Positions 9,990-18,586 of a stretch of 64,000 nucleotides of DNA are shown here, piece after piece. This DNA is from Glaciecola sp. KUL10 (GTDB lineage: Bacteria; Pseudomonadota; Gammaproteobacteria; Enterobacterales; Alteromonadaceae): the NCBI RefSeq assembly GCF_003203515.1, contig NZ_BGNG01000004.1, positions 124,001-188,000 of the forward strand, read 5' to 3'. Position 1 is the stretch's first letter. The number at the start of each line of letters is the position of its first letter. The notes below the pieces were generated by a model. It was not told the origin of the DNA. It saw nothing but the letters and a program-made list of their open reading frames with translations, and ran no database searches. The translations under genes and the position numbers were made by a program.

Positions 9990-11020
9990 GTTGTTGCGTC
10001 AAACTCAACTATCTGTTCCATCAAACCTATCATCAGTTTAGTCCCAGTCCCAGAGGCGATCGCGTCGAATACATTTTCTTCGTTCTTGCCTTGTTGACCG
10101 CCCGCTAAGTCGCTGACCGAACGAACAATGATCCAGTCAACTTGATTAACAAAGCAGACTTGACCGACGGCCGCTGATTCCATTTCGGTAACTTCAGCAT
10201 TAAACACTTCTCTTAGCCATACGCGGTAGTCTGCGTTATCTGCAAATACTGAACCGGTAACGCCATTGCCGCCGATTTTTATATCGATAGGTTTACCCGA
10301 GGGCATTTTGATTGTATCGATTTCGTCTATTGCTTTTTGAGCCAGTGTTAATAATTGAGGTGTTACCGAGAAATAGGGCATTTGTTTAGGTACATGCCAA
10401 CCCTGTTTAACCACTGACATTTCTTCAGGATGCATCATCCCAAAGTTCTTATATTTAGGTGCATTGGGGTCGGTTTTCTCTCTAGCTTTGTATCTACCTA
10501 AGGCTTGTTCGTAATAATTTGGCAGAAGATATTCACCTTCGTTGTTCGGGTCTGGGTTAACATATACCGATTCATCGTGAAAATACCATCTAGCCGGAAT
10601 GGCAATGTCGCCCGGCTCAAAGTCAGGGTTGATTGCACCTGCAATACCCATCATCACCACTTTATCTATCGGGAAATAGTCCAGAGCCATTTGCATGGTC
10701 ATTGCGGCATTTGGGACACTGATACCTGTTGTAAAAATCACAATAGGCTCGTCTTTGAACGTGCCAATTTGGTATTTTACGCCTTTAATAGTTAGCTCTT
10801 CAGTAATCGTAATATCATCGCGTTGAGAAAATGCACTGTTGATGGCTTTTATTTCTGGTGAATATGCAGAGACGATTGCAGTCCATTTATTGCTGACATT
10901 GAATTGTTTAGGACCGTATTGTAAGGAATCAGACTGGGTGTCCGCTAATGCCAAAGGTGCAGAAAGCAACAGTAATAATATAAAAGGTACCAGCTTGAGT
11001 CTGTTTTTTATTGGCTTCAT
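9971..11020 (-). CDS. Exported MTAN/PNP-like nucleosidase or nucleoside phosphorylase
   Basis: A 349-residue member of the PNP/UDP phosphorylase superfamily with a clear signal peptide (KLVPFILLLLLSAPLALA). Motifs fit 5'-methylthioadenosine/S-adenosylhomocysteine nucleosidase-like enzymes: TTGISVPNAAM, MMGIAGAI, FEPGDIAIPARW, then TEMESAAVGQVC (the Glu that holds the ribose hydroxyls) and VRSVSDLAGG with the catalytic-site Asp. It is about 110 residues longer than cytoplasmic MTAN; the extra length is the signal and an insertion around residues 150–215. Export suggests scavenging of nucleosides in the periplasm. Substrate and phosphorolytic versus hydrolytic mode cannot be decided from sequence. 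Confidence 0.82.
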   Translation of the reverse strand: MKPIKNRLKLVPFILLLLLSAPLALADTQSDSLQYGPKQFNVSNKWTAIVSAYSPEIKAINSAFSQRDDITITEELTIKGVKYQIGTFKDEPIVIFTTGISVPNAAMTMQMALDYFPIDKVVMMGIAGAINPDFEPGDIAIPARWYFHDESVYVNPDPNNEGEYLLPNYYEQALGRYKAREKTDPNAPKYKNFGMMHPEEMSVVKQGWHVPKQMPYFSVTPQLLTLAQKAIDEIDTIKMPSGKPIDIKIGGNGVTGSVFADNADYRVWLREVFNAEVTEMESAAVGQVCFVNQVDWIIVRSVSDLAGGQQGKNEENVFDAIASGTGTKLMIGLMEQIVEFDATTRTVNQ

Positions 11021-11145
11021 TTTTAGATTTTTTATTTTGCCTCGTAGTCTGTAAGACTGAAGATTCTTAACGGCTTTTGCAACTGAAAATAACAGAAAAA
11101 GATGGTCAGAAGTGTCTTTTGGGGGTCATAGTGGTGGATGTAGTA

Positions 11146-11178
11146 CCAGTACAAAAGGAAATATTCCTTTTGTACTGG
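11146..11178 (-). terminator. Strong hairpin downstream of the TonB receptor
   Basis: CCAGTACAAAAGGAA (11146–11160) and TTCCTTTTGTACTGG (11164–11178) form a perfect 15-bp stem with a 3-base loop, 12 bases after the TonB receptor's stop. A T-run follows only on the plus strand (GATTTTT), so on the receptor's strand it may act as a 3' stabiliser or factor-assisted terminator. Confidence 0.6.
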
Positions 11179-11190
11179 GATTTTTAGTCT

Positions 11191-13302
11191 TTAAAAACTA
11201 TAAGTCGCCGACACCCTAAAACTACGAGGCGTACCTGGCTGAATCCATACATCTGCAAATGAGTTTGTATAGTAAGTTTCATCAAATAGGTTTTCGACTT
11301 CTGCTCTTAGCTCAATCTGGTCGTTCACGTCATAGGTCGCGAATGTGCGAGCAACCGTGTAGCTTGGCAATTCAAAATCAGTCCCAAAGAACCCATTGCG
11401 CGCACCTACGTGAATTACGCCACCGCCAATTTGTAGATCTTTGCCGGCCAAGGTCGTGCTCTTGATCACTTGAAGTGTCAATTGATGCTCTGGAATGTTT
11501 AATAGAGGCGCACCAGCTTCAACAGTAAAACCAAAGTTAGCATCAAAGAAAGAATTTTCGGTTTGCGCATCAACATATGTATACGATGCCCAAATATCTA
11601 GTCCTTCGGCTAGCTCACCTGTTAAATCGATTTCGATACCTTGGCTTTGTGCTTCACCAATCGCTGCACTCGTAAAGGCCACAGGATCGTCAACAACCAA
11701 CATGTTTTCTTGTTCAACTTGGAATATTGCGGCAGTACCGGTAAGTCTGCCATCGTTTAGTTCAAACTTAACACCTGCTTCCATTGAAGTTGATTGATTG
11801 GGTTTAAAACCATTGCCATCGCTGTCGCTACCCGATAATGGACGGAAGTTTTCGCCGTAAGCTGCATACAAAGAAGTACTTGGGCTAAGTTTATATACCA
11901 AACCAAATTGAGGGCTGATTCTTGATTCAGTTTGATTGCTGATTGAGTCTGAACGGCGGTTGTTTAATTCCTGCTTGTAATCGTCATAACGAGCACCAAT
12001 TCTGATATCTAAGTTGTCACTTAAACTGATTTGGTCTTGGATAAAGATACCCACCGATTCTTGCGTTTCGACACGGTCTGTATTGGGGCCTGGCTCTGGT
12101 AGTGGATAAGCGCCATATACTGGGTTAAATACATTGATGAATTGGTCGCCACGTACACGCAAAAATACTTGGTCGTTTTCAAATTCGTCAGTGTCTATCC
12201 CCATGATAAGACGGTGAGTTAAGCCGCCAATTTCGACACTGCCGCTTAGTTCTGCTCTGAACACGTAGTACGTAGCATCATAATCACGTGTGCGTCTAAA
12301 GCGGTTAATTTCGCCATCGACAACATCGCCAAAACCTGTTTCAGTGGCAGATCCCTCTAACGAAGTCTCACGATAGTTAAACCCTACCAAACTTGACCAA
12401 TTGTCATTAAAGTCGTGCTGATACTCAAGTTGATGACCGATTGCGTCGGCTTCCATTGGCCCTTCACCAGGTTCGCCTAAAAAGCGGCTTTCTGGAATAA
12501 GCCCCAGTACACCATCGATCGCAATAACGCCGCGGTCGAAAGGCACTTCTTGGTGGCTGTATTCAAGCTCGTAACTAAGTAGGCTGTTATCATCAATCTT
12601 CCACGCCAGTGACGGACTAAAACCTTGTTTCTCAGTCTCGATCGTGTCTCTAAAGCTTTCTGCATCTTCGTAAAATCCAACCAATCGAATCGCCACGTCG
12701 TCGCTTAGTGCAGTTGTGTAGTCACCGTCAACGCGATAGGTTGAGTAGCTACCTGCCAATACGCGTATTTCACCATCGGTCTCAAAGGTAGGCTTTTTAG
12801 TCACCAGATTGACTGTACCGCCAGGTTCACCTCGACCAAACAGAGCAGCCCTTGGACCTTTTAATACTTCTACTGATTCAATGCCTGATAGATCGCGTGA
12901 GCCACCAAAGCCTCGGCCTGCATTAAACCCGTTAACGAGGTAGTTGCTTGGCAAGTTTTCATCACCAACAAAGCCGCGCACTGCAAAGCTGTTCCAAAGG
13001 CCACCGAAGTTATTTTGTCTCGCCACTGAACTTGATAAATCAAGGGCCTGTGTTAAGTCAAAAGCACCCGCATTGCGCAAATCTTCAATATCAATTTTTA
13101 ACTCTGATTGCGGTGTTTCAAGGTCTGCAAAATTACCTTGATAGGCTTGACGTGCGCCAATGATTGAAACGCGTTCGACGCCGCTGTCAGGCGATGCATT
13201 TGCTTGCGTGTCTTGTGCATTTGCGAACGCTGGGATCGCAAGCATACTGCTTATACATAGACTCAAGTATGTCAGTGTGTGCGATGTGTTGTGCTTATCC
13301 AT
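11191..13302 (-). CDS. TonB-dependent siderophore-type outer membrane receptor
   Basis: A 703-residue TonB-dependent receptor. A signal peptide ends near AFANAQ, followed by a TonB-box-like VERVSIIGA. The plug domain carries the siderophore-receptor features WNSFAVRGF, ESVEVLKGPRAALFGRGEPGG and VNLVTKKP. A 22-strand barrel follows, including FIQDQISLSDNLDIRIGARYDDY and EVENLFDETYYTN, and ends in a terminal Phe (ATYSF) recognised by the Bam machinery. There is no N-terminal signalling (STN) domain, so it is not a FecA-type regulator. It probably imports a ferric siderophore; the ligand is unknown. It lies 127 bases downstream of the ABC exporter operon on the same strand and may be partly cotranscribed. 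Confidence 0.9.
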   Translation of the reverse strand: MDKHNTSHTLTYLSLCISSMLAIPAFANAQDTQANASPDSGVERVSIIGARQAYQGNFADLETPQSELKIDIEDLRNAGAFDLTQALDLSSSVARQNNFGGLWNSFAVRGFVGDENLPSNYLVNGFNAGRGFGGSRDLSGIESVEVLKGPRAALFGRGEPGGTVNLVTKKPTFETDGEIRVLAGSYSTYRVDGDYTTALSDDVAIRLVGFYEDAESFRDTIETEKQGFSPSLAWKIDDNSLLSYELEYSHQEVPFDRGVIAIDGVLGLIPESRFLGEPGEGPMEADAIGHQLEYQHDFNDNWSSLVGFNYRETSLEGSATETGFGDVVDGEINRFRRTRDYDATYYVFRAELSGSVEIGGLTHRLIMGIDTDEFENDQVFLRVRGDQFINVFNPVYGAYPLPEPGPNTDRVETQESVGIFIQDQISLSDNLDIRIGARYDDYKQELNNRRSDSISNQTESRISPQFGLVYKLSPSTSLYAAYGENFRPLSGSDSDGNGFKPNQSTSMEAGVKFELNDGRLTGTAAIFQVEQENMLVVDDPVAFTSAAIGEAQSQGIEIDLTGELAEGLDIWASYTYVDAQTENSFFDANFGFTVEAGAPLLNIPEHQLTLQVIKSTTLAGKDLQIGGGVIHVGARNGFFGTDFELPSYTVARTFATYDVNDQIELRAEVENLFDETYYTNSFADVWIQPGTPRSFRVSATYSF

Positions 13303-13429
13303 GGTAGTGCCTTTTTATTGTGTTATGTTTTGTGTATTTCTTAAGGGATTGCCAAGTTGCCTTGCACAACTCGGCAGTAAAATTATTTGCTTACATGCGT
13401 CTTTATCACTTCAAAATCAGGCATCTCGT

Positions 13430-14605
13430 TTAAAGCCTGTTTTTCAAACTCGACGTCTCCAAACATGAAGGGGTAATAAAACATCCGAAGCGCTTTGTGA
13501 AAGTCGCGGATTTGTTGTTCATACTCAAAAGCGGCGAGGGCATCTGTCTCGGCCATCCCGCTAACTCATATTTGCGTTGTGATGCATCGCGATAGGCTTG
13601 AGATAACTCTGCGGCAGTTTGGTCACCAACTTGCTGAAAAGCGTAATACCAGTTCCAAGCCCATGTGTTTTTGAACTGTAAGTTGTCTTTGTATTGTGGA
13701 TGAGTTTCAACAAATGCTTTTAGTGTCGTCTCTTTAGGTAAGTCCCAACCATCATTGACTGCTTCTCTTTGCGTTAGCACGATGTCGCCACCCTTAGGCG
13801 AGTGCACCGAATGATTGATAGCAAGGTCGCCCAAGATAGGAATGATGAACGCAAATAATACCCAAATACCAATCAAGCTAGAGGCTATACGAGGCGCGGT
13901 GTTTTGTTTTTGAGCCCACCAGATGCTAAGCAGTGTCCATAAGAGCATATAAACAAGCACGATGGCGCTTATTGCCACAACCATGGTTACCGATACACTA
14001 CTAATAGTCGCGCCGATATAAAACGGCAACATCAAGCAGAAATACAGTGCTAAAAACCTAACAATTGATCGTGCGCCCCACAGCGAAAAGCTTGAAATGC
14101 TAGTGCTGACCAACAAATCATGCCTGCCACTATTGCGTTCATTTGCAAACAAGTCGTGGAATAACAATATTATGATCAGGGGCGATAAGGCACTGATGAT
14201 AAATACAAAGTCGATTTTACCTGCCTGTGCAAGTTCTGCGTTTTGAGCATCGCTTTCATAGATTTGCCCTTCAAGCGCAAGCATTCTAATGCGGTGTTTC
14301 CAAGGGTAAACATCTCTTTCACCTAAGGCCGCAAAGGCGAGATTTGATGGTGCTGAATAACTGAGATGAAACGAATAATAGGCAAGAGAACCCACATCGT
14401 CGTACTTAGCTTGTGCTTCACTGCGATCTTTAAGATCTGCTTGTTTAAGGCGTTCAATCGTTTGATGTTGCTGGCTGACTTCTTTGATGCCGCTGAATAT
14501 CGAGAAGCTCGTCACGATCAAGGTGCACAACAGTAATACCAAAATATATTTCTGGCGAAGCATAAAGCGCCATTCGCGAGTGATTGAACTGACTAACTGA
14601 CTCAT
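13430..14605 (-). CDS. DUF3526-type ABC-2 permease with deleted, frameshifted C-terminus
   Basis: A 391-residue ABC-2 type permease with an N-terminal TM (KYILVLLLCTLIVTSFSIF), a long periplasmic loop and a block of five or so helices (residues about 130–265), the layout of DUF3526-type exporters. The C-terminus is broken. After QRKYELAGW the frame reads an unrelated tail to a stop at 13430. The other frame from about 13553 reads AETDALAAFEYEQQIRDFHKA and on to FYYPFMFGDVEFEKQ, the expected family ending, and stops at 13383. Compared with the upstream paralogue (GWLSPMVAIRSLSMIN…ETHHRFLRE), roughly 15 residues are missing at the junction, so a deletion not divisible by three fits. The ATG overlaps the previous gene's stop by 4 bases. 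Confidence 0.82.
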   Translation of the reverse strand: MSQLVSSITREWRFMLRQKYILVLLLCTLIVTSFSIFSGIKEVSQQHQTIERLKQADLKDRSEAQAKYDDVGSLAYYSFHLSYSAPSNLAFAALGERDVYPWKHRIRMLALEGQIYESDAQNAELAQAGKIDFVFIISALSPLIIILLFHDLFANERNSGRHDLLVSTSISSFSLWGARSIVRFLALYFCLMLPFYIGATISSVSVTMVVAISAIVLVYMLLWTLLSIWWAQKQNTAPRIASSLIGIWVLFAFIIPILGDLAINHSVHSPKGGDIVLTQREAVNDGWDLPKETTLKAFVETHPQYKDNLQFKNTWAWNWYYAFQQVGDQTAAELSQAYRDASQRKYELAGWPRQMPSPLLSMNNKSATFTKRFGCFITPSCLETSSLKNRL

Positions 14606-16071
14606 TGCAATCTTCTCCCGATGGTTTTGATGATCAAACTAAGAAAGACAATCCATATAAGTAACTGCAAGTAGCTTGAAGTACTCCTTGATAGACGAGT
14701 GCTTGGCGAGTCTATTTCAAACTTAAAGTCCTTTAAGACTTGCCAGTTTTCAGCACTGACTCTTGCTTTTTTAGAAGATGCTTCATCATTGCTTCGGTTG
14801 ATGTCTATTTGATAGTCAAGTTGTTCTACATGAACAGTGTTAAGCGCTTGCACAAAGTCGAATCGCAGGGCTTCTGTTTCGCGTAAAAAACGATGATGAG
14901 TTTCAATACTGGTGCCTGCATTTATCATAGACAAAGAGCGTATGGCGACCATTGGCGAAAGCCAGCCAAAATGGCGAGCAAGCAAGGTTTGTTCGAGTTC
15001 TTTTGTCATGCTTTTTTCAGCAAATTGGTTAAGTACTTGTGTGAGCTCTGCCTCGGAATTGCGTGCAACAGCGCCTCTAAAGTTAATCGGTAACTGATCG
15101 ATTGAGTCGACATTGTATTGTTTGAGTAATGAAGCTTTGAGCTTGTCAAACGCAGGATCATTGGCGTTGTGCCCATCCCCAAGCTTGCGCAACTCAGCAA
15201 TTACTGCAAAGTCGGTTTCTAATTTACCTGGGGTAGGTGCAATCGTAGCGGCGGTGGTGCTTGCGATACGCGGCAGTGCAATACATAACAACACCCATAA
15301 AAAAATCAGTGATGTAAAGCTTTCGCTGTTTTTGCTAAATACAGAAGATATCGCAAGGATGACCAATGCCCACACTATCAAGTAAAGCATGTAGCCGAGC
15401 AAAAAGCTGATGACTATGGCTATCGACTCACCTTGGTAAAGCGCAAATACGCTTGAGACGATCAAAGGAGCCATAATCAGACTCACAATAAAAAATAGGG
15501 CGAGGGCTTTTCCCATCAGTAAGGAACCAACTGATGTACCCTGCCCTAAGATAAAACTCAAAGTTTGAGATTCTCGCTCGCGGCTGACGGTGCTATAGCC
15601 AATTAATACTAATAATAGTGGAGCTAGCATTTGCACAATAAATGAAGGTGAAAGACTGCCAAGTTTTGTCAATGCCGTGCCTTGTCGTTGCTCGGCAAAC
15701 ATCGCGCTGTTTTGGCGATGCCCTTCAAGAAAAATTGAGTTTCCTGTGTACGCATCAACACCAGGATCAAGCATGCTTAAAGGCGAGGGCAGTCGAAAAG
15801 CATAGTGCCCATAGTGCACCATCCGATGGGGATGACGGTCGGGTTGGTCAACAAATGTGTCTTCAGCGTTATTTTGAAGCGATTGGCGTTGGTGGTTCAG
15901 TTCAATCATTTGAATGGAGGTGACAATCACGGAACCGAGGGTGAGCAACACGCCGATAACGAGCACAGACAAGGCAAGTTTTGAACGCATCCAATAACGC
16001 CATTCATCTTTGGTAACGCTTAAAATGACAGACATTGAAAGGGGAGAGGTTCCCGAGCTTGCTACACTCAT
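14602..16071 (-). CDS. ABC-2 type permease, DUF3526 family
   Basis: A 489-residue permease, the intact sister of the downstream one. It has TM1 at about residues 32–54 and a large extracytoplasmic loop with FRLPSPLSMLDPGVDAYTG. A helix block follows (LSPSFIVQMLAPLLLVLIGYSTVSRERESQTL, with the conserved SRERESGT-like cytoplasmic motif of ABC-2 permeases). A second large loop carries HFGWLSPMVAIRSLS, and a final TM ends in IIKTIGRRLQ. It should form a heterodimer with the second permease and work with the ATPase. The operon is tightly packed, with ATGA overlaps on both sides. The substrate is unknown. Confidence 0.85.
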   Translation of the reverse strand: MSVASSGTSPLSMSVILSVTKDEWRYWMRSKLALSVLVIGVLLTLGSVIVTSIQMIELNHQRQSLQNNAEDTFVDQPDRHPHRMVHYGHYAFRLPSPLSMLDPGVDAYTGNSIFLEGHRQNSAMFAEQRQGTALTKLGSLSPSFIVQMLAPLLLVLIGYSTVSRERESQTLSFILGQGTSVGSLLMGKALALFFIVSLIMAPLIVSSVFALYQGESIAIVISFLLGYMLYLIVWALVILAISSVFSKNSESFTSLIFLWVLLCIALPRIASTTAATIAPTPGKLETDFAVIAELRKLGDGHNANDPAFDKLKASLLKQYNVDSIDQLPINFRGAVARNSEAELTQVLNQFAEKSMTKELEQTLLARHFGWLSPMVAIRSLSMINAGTSIETHHRFLRETEALRFDFVQALNTVHVEQLDYQIDINRSNDEASSKKARVSAENWQVLKDFKFEIDSPSTRLSRSTSSYLQLLIWIVFLSLIIKTIGRRLQ

Positions 16072-16802
16072 GCGCTTTCCTTTTGTGCAAAAGCGGTGTG
16101 TACTTGTTCGGTATCGATTCGCCCATTTGTAGGCGCACTAAATTCACCGACTAATTCGCCACTTCGCAAAAGCCCAATGCGGTCAGCAACCTGACAAGCC
16201 CCATACACATCATGAGTCACCATCAGGATGCTTGCACCTGAATTAGCCAGTTCTCTAACTAATAAGTTGAATTCGTCAATCGCAATTGGATCAAGTCCAG
16301 AGGTAGGTTCGTCGAGCAGGAAAATAGGTGCTTGCCTTAATAACGCCAGTGCGATTGCTGTTTTTTGACGCATTCCTTTTGAGTAGGTTTGCATGTGACG
16401 TTCCCATGCACTTTCTTGAAGAGCGACGCGTTTAAAGGCATCGTTTACTTCAGCATCTGATTTTTTAATAGAAGCGAGTGACAAAAAATAATGAATATTT
16501 TCGCGTGCACTCAAGTGTGGATACAGGGTCGCAGACTCGGGAAGATAAGCCATTTTACTGCGCAATAACGCTAGAGAATTATCTAATGATTGTCCCAGCA
16601 CCTCGACTTTGCCGTCGGTAGGTTTGTTAAAGCCTAAAAACGTTTTTAAGGTGCTCGATTTACCTGCTCCGTTGCCGCCGAGCAAAGCATATATTTCGCC
16701 TTTTTGAACAGAAAACGTCAGCTTATTTAGGATAGTTTGTTGGTTGATTTTAAGCGTCAGCGATTGCGCGTTTAAGACCGTTTGAGTACTTGAATTCGTC
16801 AA
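16068..16802 (-). CDS. ABC transporter ATP-binding protein
   Basis: A 244-residue ABC ATPase: Walker A GGNGAGKSS, a Q-loop region MAYLPESATLYP, signature YSKGMRQK (the SKGM variant common in ABC-2 exporters), Walker B FLLDEPTSGLDP and switch His in MVTHD. It powers the two DUF3526 permeases downstream. First gene of the exporter operon; its start lies about 20 bases from a palindromic site that probably controls it. Confidence 0.9.
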   Translation of the reverse strand: MTNSSTQTVLNAQSLTLKINQQTILNKLTFSVQKGEIYALLGGNGAGKSSTLKTFLGFNKPTDGKVEVLGQSLDNSLALLRSKMAYLPESATLYPHLSARENIHYFLSLASIKKSDAEVNDAFKRVALQESAWERHMQTYSKGMRQKTAIALALLRQAPIFLLDEPTSGLDPIAIDEFNLLVRELANSGASILMVTHDVYGACQVADRIGLLRSGELVGEFSAPTNGRIDTEQVHTAFAQKESA

Positions 16803-16820
16803 CGTAAATCCTTGTTGTAA

Positions 16821-16859
16821 TAATATAACATATTAATCTCAATGTTATATTATAACGTT
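16821..16859. promoter_or_regulatory. Nested palindromes upstream of the ABC exporter operon, probable operator
   Basis: TAATATAACAT (16821–16831) and ATGTTATATTA (16842–16852) are perfect inverted repeats 10 bases apart. A second near-perfect palindrome centres on 16850 (AATGTTATATTATAACGTT, 16841–16859), and TAATATAACATATTA (16821–16835) is itself symmetric. This stacked dyad symmetry at the operon's 5' end is typical of a dimeric repressor site; the regulator is not encoded nearby. Confidence 0.6.
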
Positions 16860-16980
16860 CACTGTGTGCAAGCAGAAAAGCTAGGCTGAATAAAATTCGC
16901 TACTAACTTGCAAGCCCACACGACAAGGAGTATAAAAATCACATACCTCAATCAATCCGATTACATACAAGGATGTAAAT

Positions 16981-18510
16981 GTGCTGAATTCCGCATTATT
17001 GATCTTGAAGAAACACAGCCTTTTGATTGTGGGTAGCTTGGTACTTTTCTCCACAGGTTCGATAATGTACGTGACTGCAGAGACGGCTTATTTCCCTGAA
17101 TTCCAAATTCATGATGACTTACTTGTGAGTCTCACTATTCTGATCAGCAATTATGATAAAGCCAGTACTCATCTTGCTGAGTATCGAGATTTCTGGGGTG
17201 CGATCAGTATAAGTCTCGGTGCGATCATTGCGGTGTTAACCACATTAAGAGCGCCTCATTCAATCATCATTGCTGGGGGCGGGTTGCTTGCTGTTATTCT
17301 GGGTAACATTCAGCTTAATTCTCCGCAGCAGAAAATAGAGGCGCTTACTAACGCACAAGAATCAATGGCCTGCCTGCAAACGCCACTTGAAAGTTTAAGA
17401 CTTATCAAGCAAAGCTATGGAAACACGAACCAGAGTTTGATGGCTGCCTTGAGTGACAACAACGCCACACTTAGTAACCATAATCAGCAAATAACGACAC
17501 AGCTTAATGTGCTGGATTATTGGCTAGGTCATGCTGAACATCCTTTGATCCACGAGGCTAAAGACGAGTTGGTTGCGGGTTTGCTGAAAGTGACACCAGC
17601 ATTTAATATCGAAAAAGACAGCATCGAAGATTTTATAGATAATGCCGCTCAAGAATTTTACGATTTGTATTCAGATGACATATTTTTGCCACCGAGTTTA
17701 CTTTCTCAAATAGAAGAGCGACAAGCACGTCTGTTAAATAGTCTAGAAATGGTCGAAGAAGTATTAAAGGAGCCTTCATATGCGCACAATGATTTAAGGC
17801 ATGATTTTCAAGCTATTCAACTATCAATAGAAAACGCACACGCTATAAAAGATGAGGGGCAAAAGTATACAATCCAAGTCAGTTCGATGATTGAATCGAT
17901 ATCACCGATGATGCTTTCATTGGCCACTTGGAGTAGCGATCTGATGGCGCTTGAAGAACAGATACAAGCGAATGCTCGGCTGGTACACACTCGTTTAATG
18001 GCTGAATTGGCGAGAACTGGAGCGACAGCCGAGGAGATCACTAGGCTTTCACAACCCATTTCAAGCAACGAACAACCAACAAAAGTCGCTCCAGCGCCAC
18101 TACCAACTATGCCAAGAGAAGTGCCACCGACTGGCGTGTCGGCAGGCGGTTCGGCATATTCTGAAGACCAAGAGCTTAGTGAACAACAACAAGCGCGTTA
18201 CGCTGAAATAAATACTTGGCTTGATCAAAAAGAAAAGCAAGTCGCAATACTGATAAAGGAACTAGCGCCGAGTATTATGGCGGCAGAACAACGAATAAAT
18301 GAGCTGCACACACTACGCGACAGCGCACTAGCCACACTGGTTCAATACGAACAGACCTTATCCCAACACGTTTCAGAGTTTAACGCGCTCAAATCCGCTT
18401 ATGCGCCCGCTTATCAAAGTGTAAAAAGTGACTTGGCGCTTGCGTCGACGTTGATTGCTGCTGTCAACGTCGACGCAATGAACGTTAAAATCCAAAGTTG
18501 TGTGACATAG
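16981..18510 (+). CDS. Membrane-anchored coiled-coil protein, function unknown
   Basis: A 509-residue protein that I do not recognise. Hydrophobic segments lie at about residues 12–32, 71–87 and 93–108. The remaining 400 residues are highly charged and helical, with coiled-coil character (IEERQARLLNSLEMVEEVLKE; QQARYAEINTWLDQKEKQVA). A Pro-rich linker (APAPLPTMPREVPP) splits two helical blocks, and a lone Cys stands near the end. It starts at GTG with AAGGA 7 bases upstream (16969–16973); an ATG at 16973 is followed at once by a stop and is ruled out. It has its own promoter region and is convergent with the heme receptor gene. Confidence 0.72.
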   Translation: MLNSALLILKKHSLLIVGSLVLFSTGSIMYVTAETAYFPEFQIHDDLLVSLTILISNYDKASTHLAEYRDFWGAISISLGAIIAVLTTLRAPHSIIIAGGGLLAVILGNIQLNSPQQKIEALTNAQESMACLQTPLESLRLIKQSYGNTNQSLMAALSDNNATLSNHNQQITTQLNVLDYWLGHAEHPLIHEAKDELVAGLLKVTPAFNIEKDSIEDFIDNAAQEFYDLYSDDIFLPPSLLSQIEERQARLLNSLEMVEEVLKEPSYAHNDLRHDFQAIQLSIENAHAIKDEGQKYTIQVSSMIESISPMMLSLATWSSDLMALEEQIQANARLVHTRLMAELARTGATAEEITRLSQPISSNEQPTKVAPAPLPTMPREVPPTGVSAGGSAYSEDQELSEQQQARYAEINTWLDQKEKQVAILIKELAPSIMAAEQRINELHTLRDSALATLVQYEQTLSQHVSEFNALKSAYAPAYQSVKSDLALASTLIAAVNVDAMNVKIQSCVT

Positions 18511-18518
18511 TTATTATC

Positions 18519-18580
18519 AAAAAAATGATTATCTAAAACAAAAAAATGATTATCTAAAACAAAAAATGATTATCTAAAAA
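18519..18580. repeat. Three tandem 20–21-base repeats containing a Fur-like half-site
   Basis: The unit AAAAAATGATTATCTAAAAC occurs three times in a row (ATG cores at 18525, 18546 and 18566), in the 76 bases between two convergent genes. On the minus strand each unit reads AGATAATCATTTTTT, so GATAAT, the hexamer of Fur boxes, recurs every 20–21 bases. Repeat slippage or a 3' AT-rich termination zone are simpler explanations than regulation. Confidence 0.8.
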
Positions 18581-18586
18581 AGACTA

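Noticed and set aside
18519-18580. Tandem repeats as a CRISPR array
   Set aside because: The units abut directly with no variable spacers and no cas gene is near.
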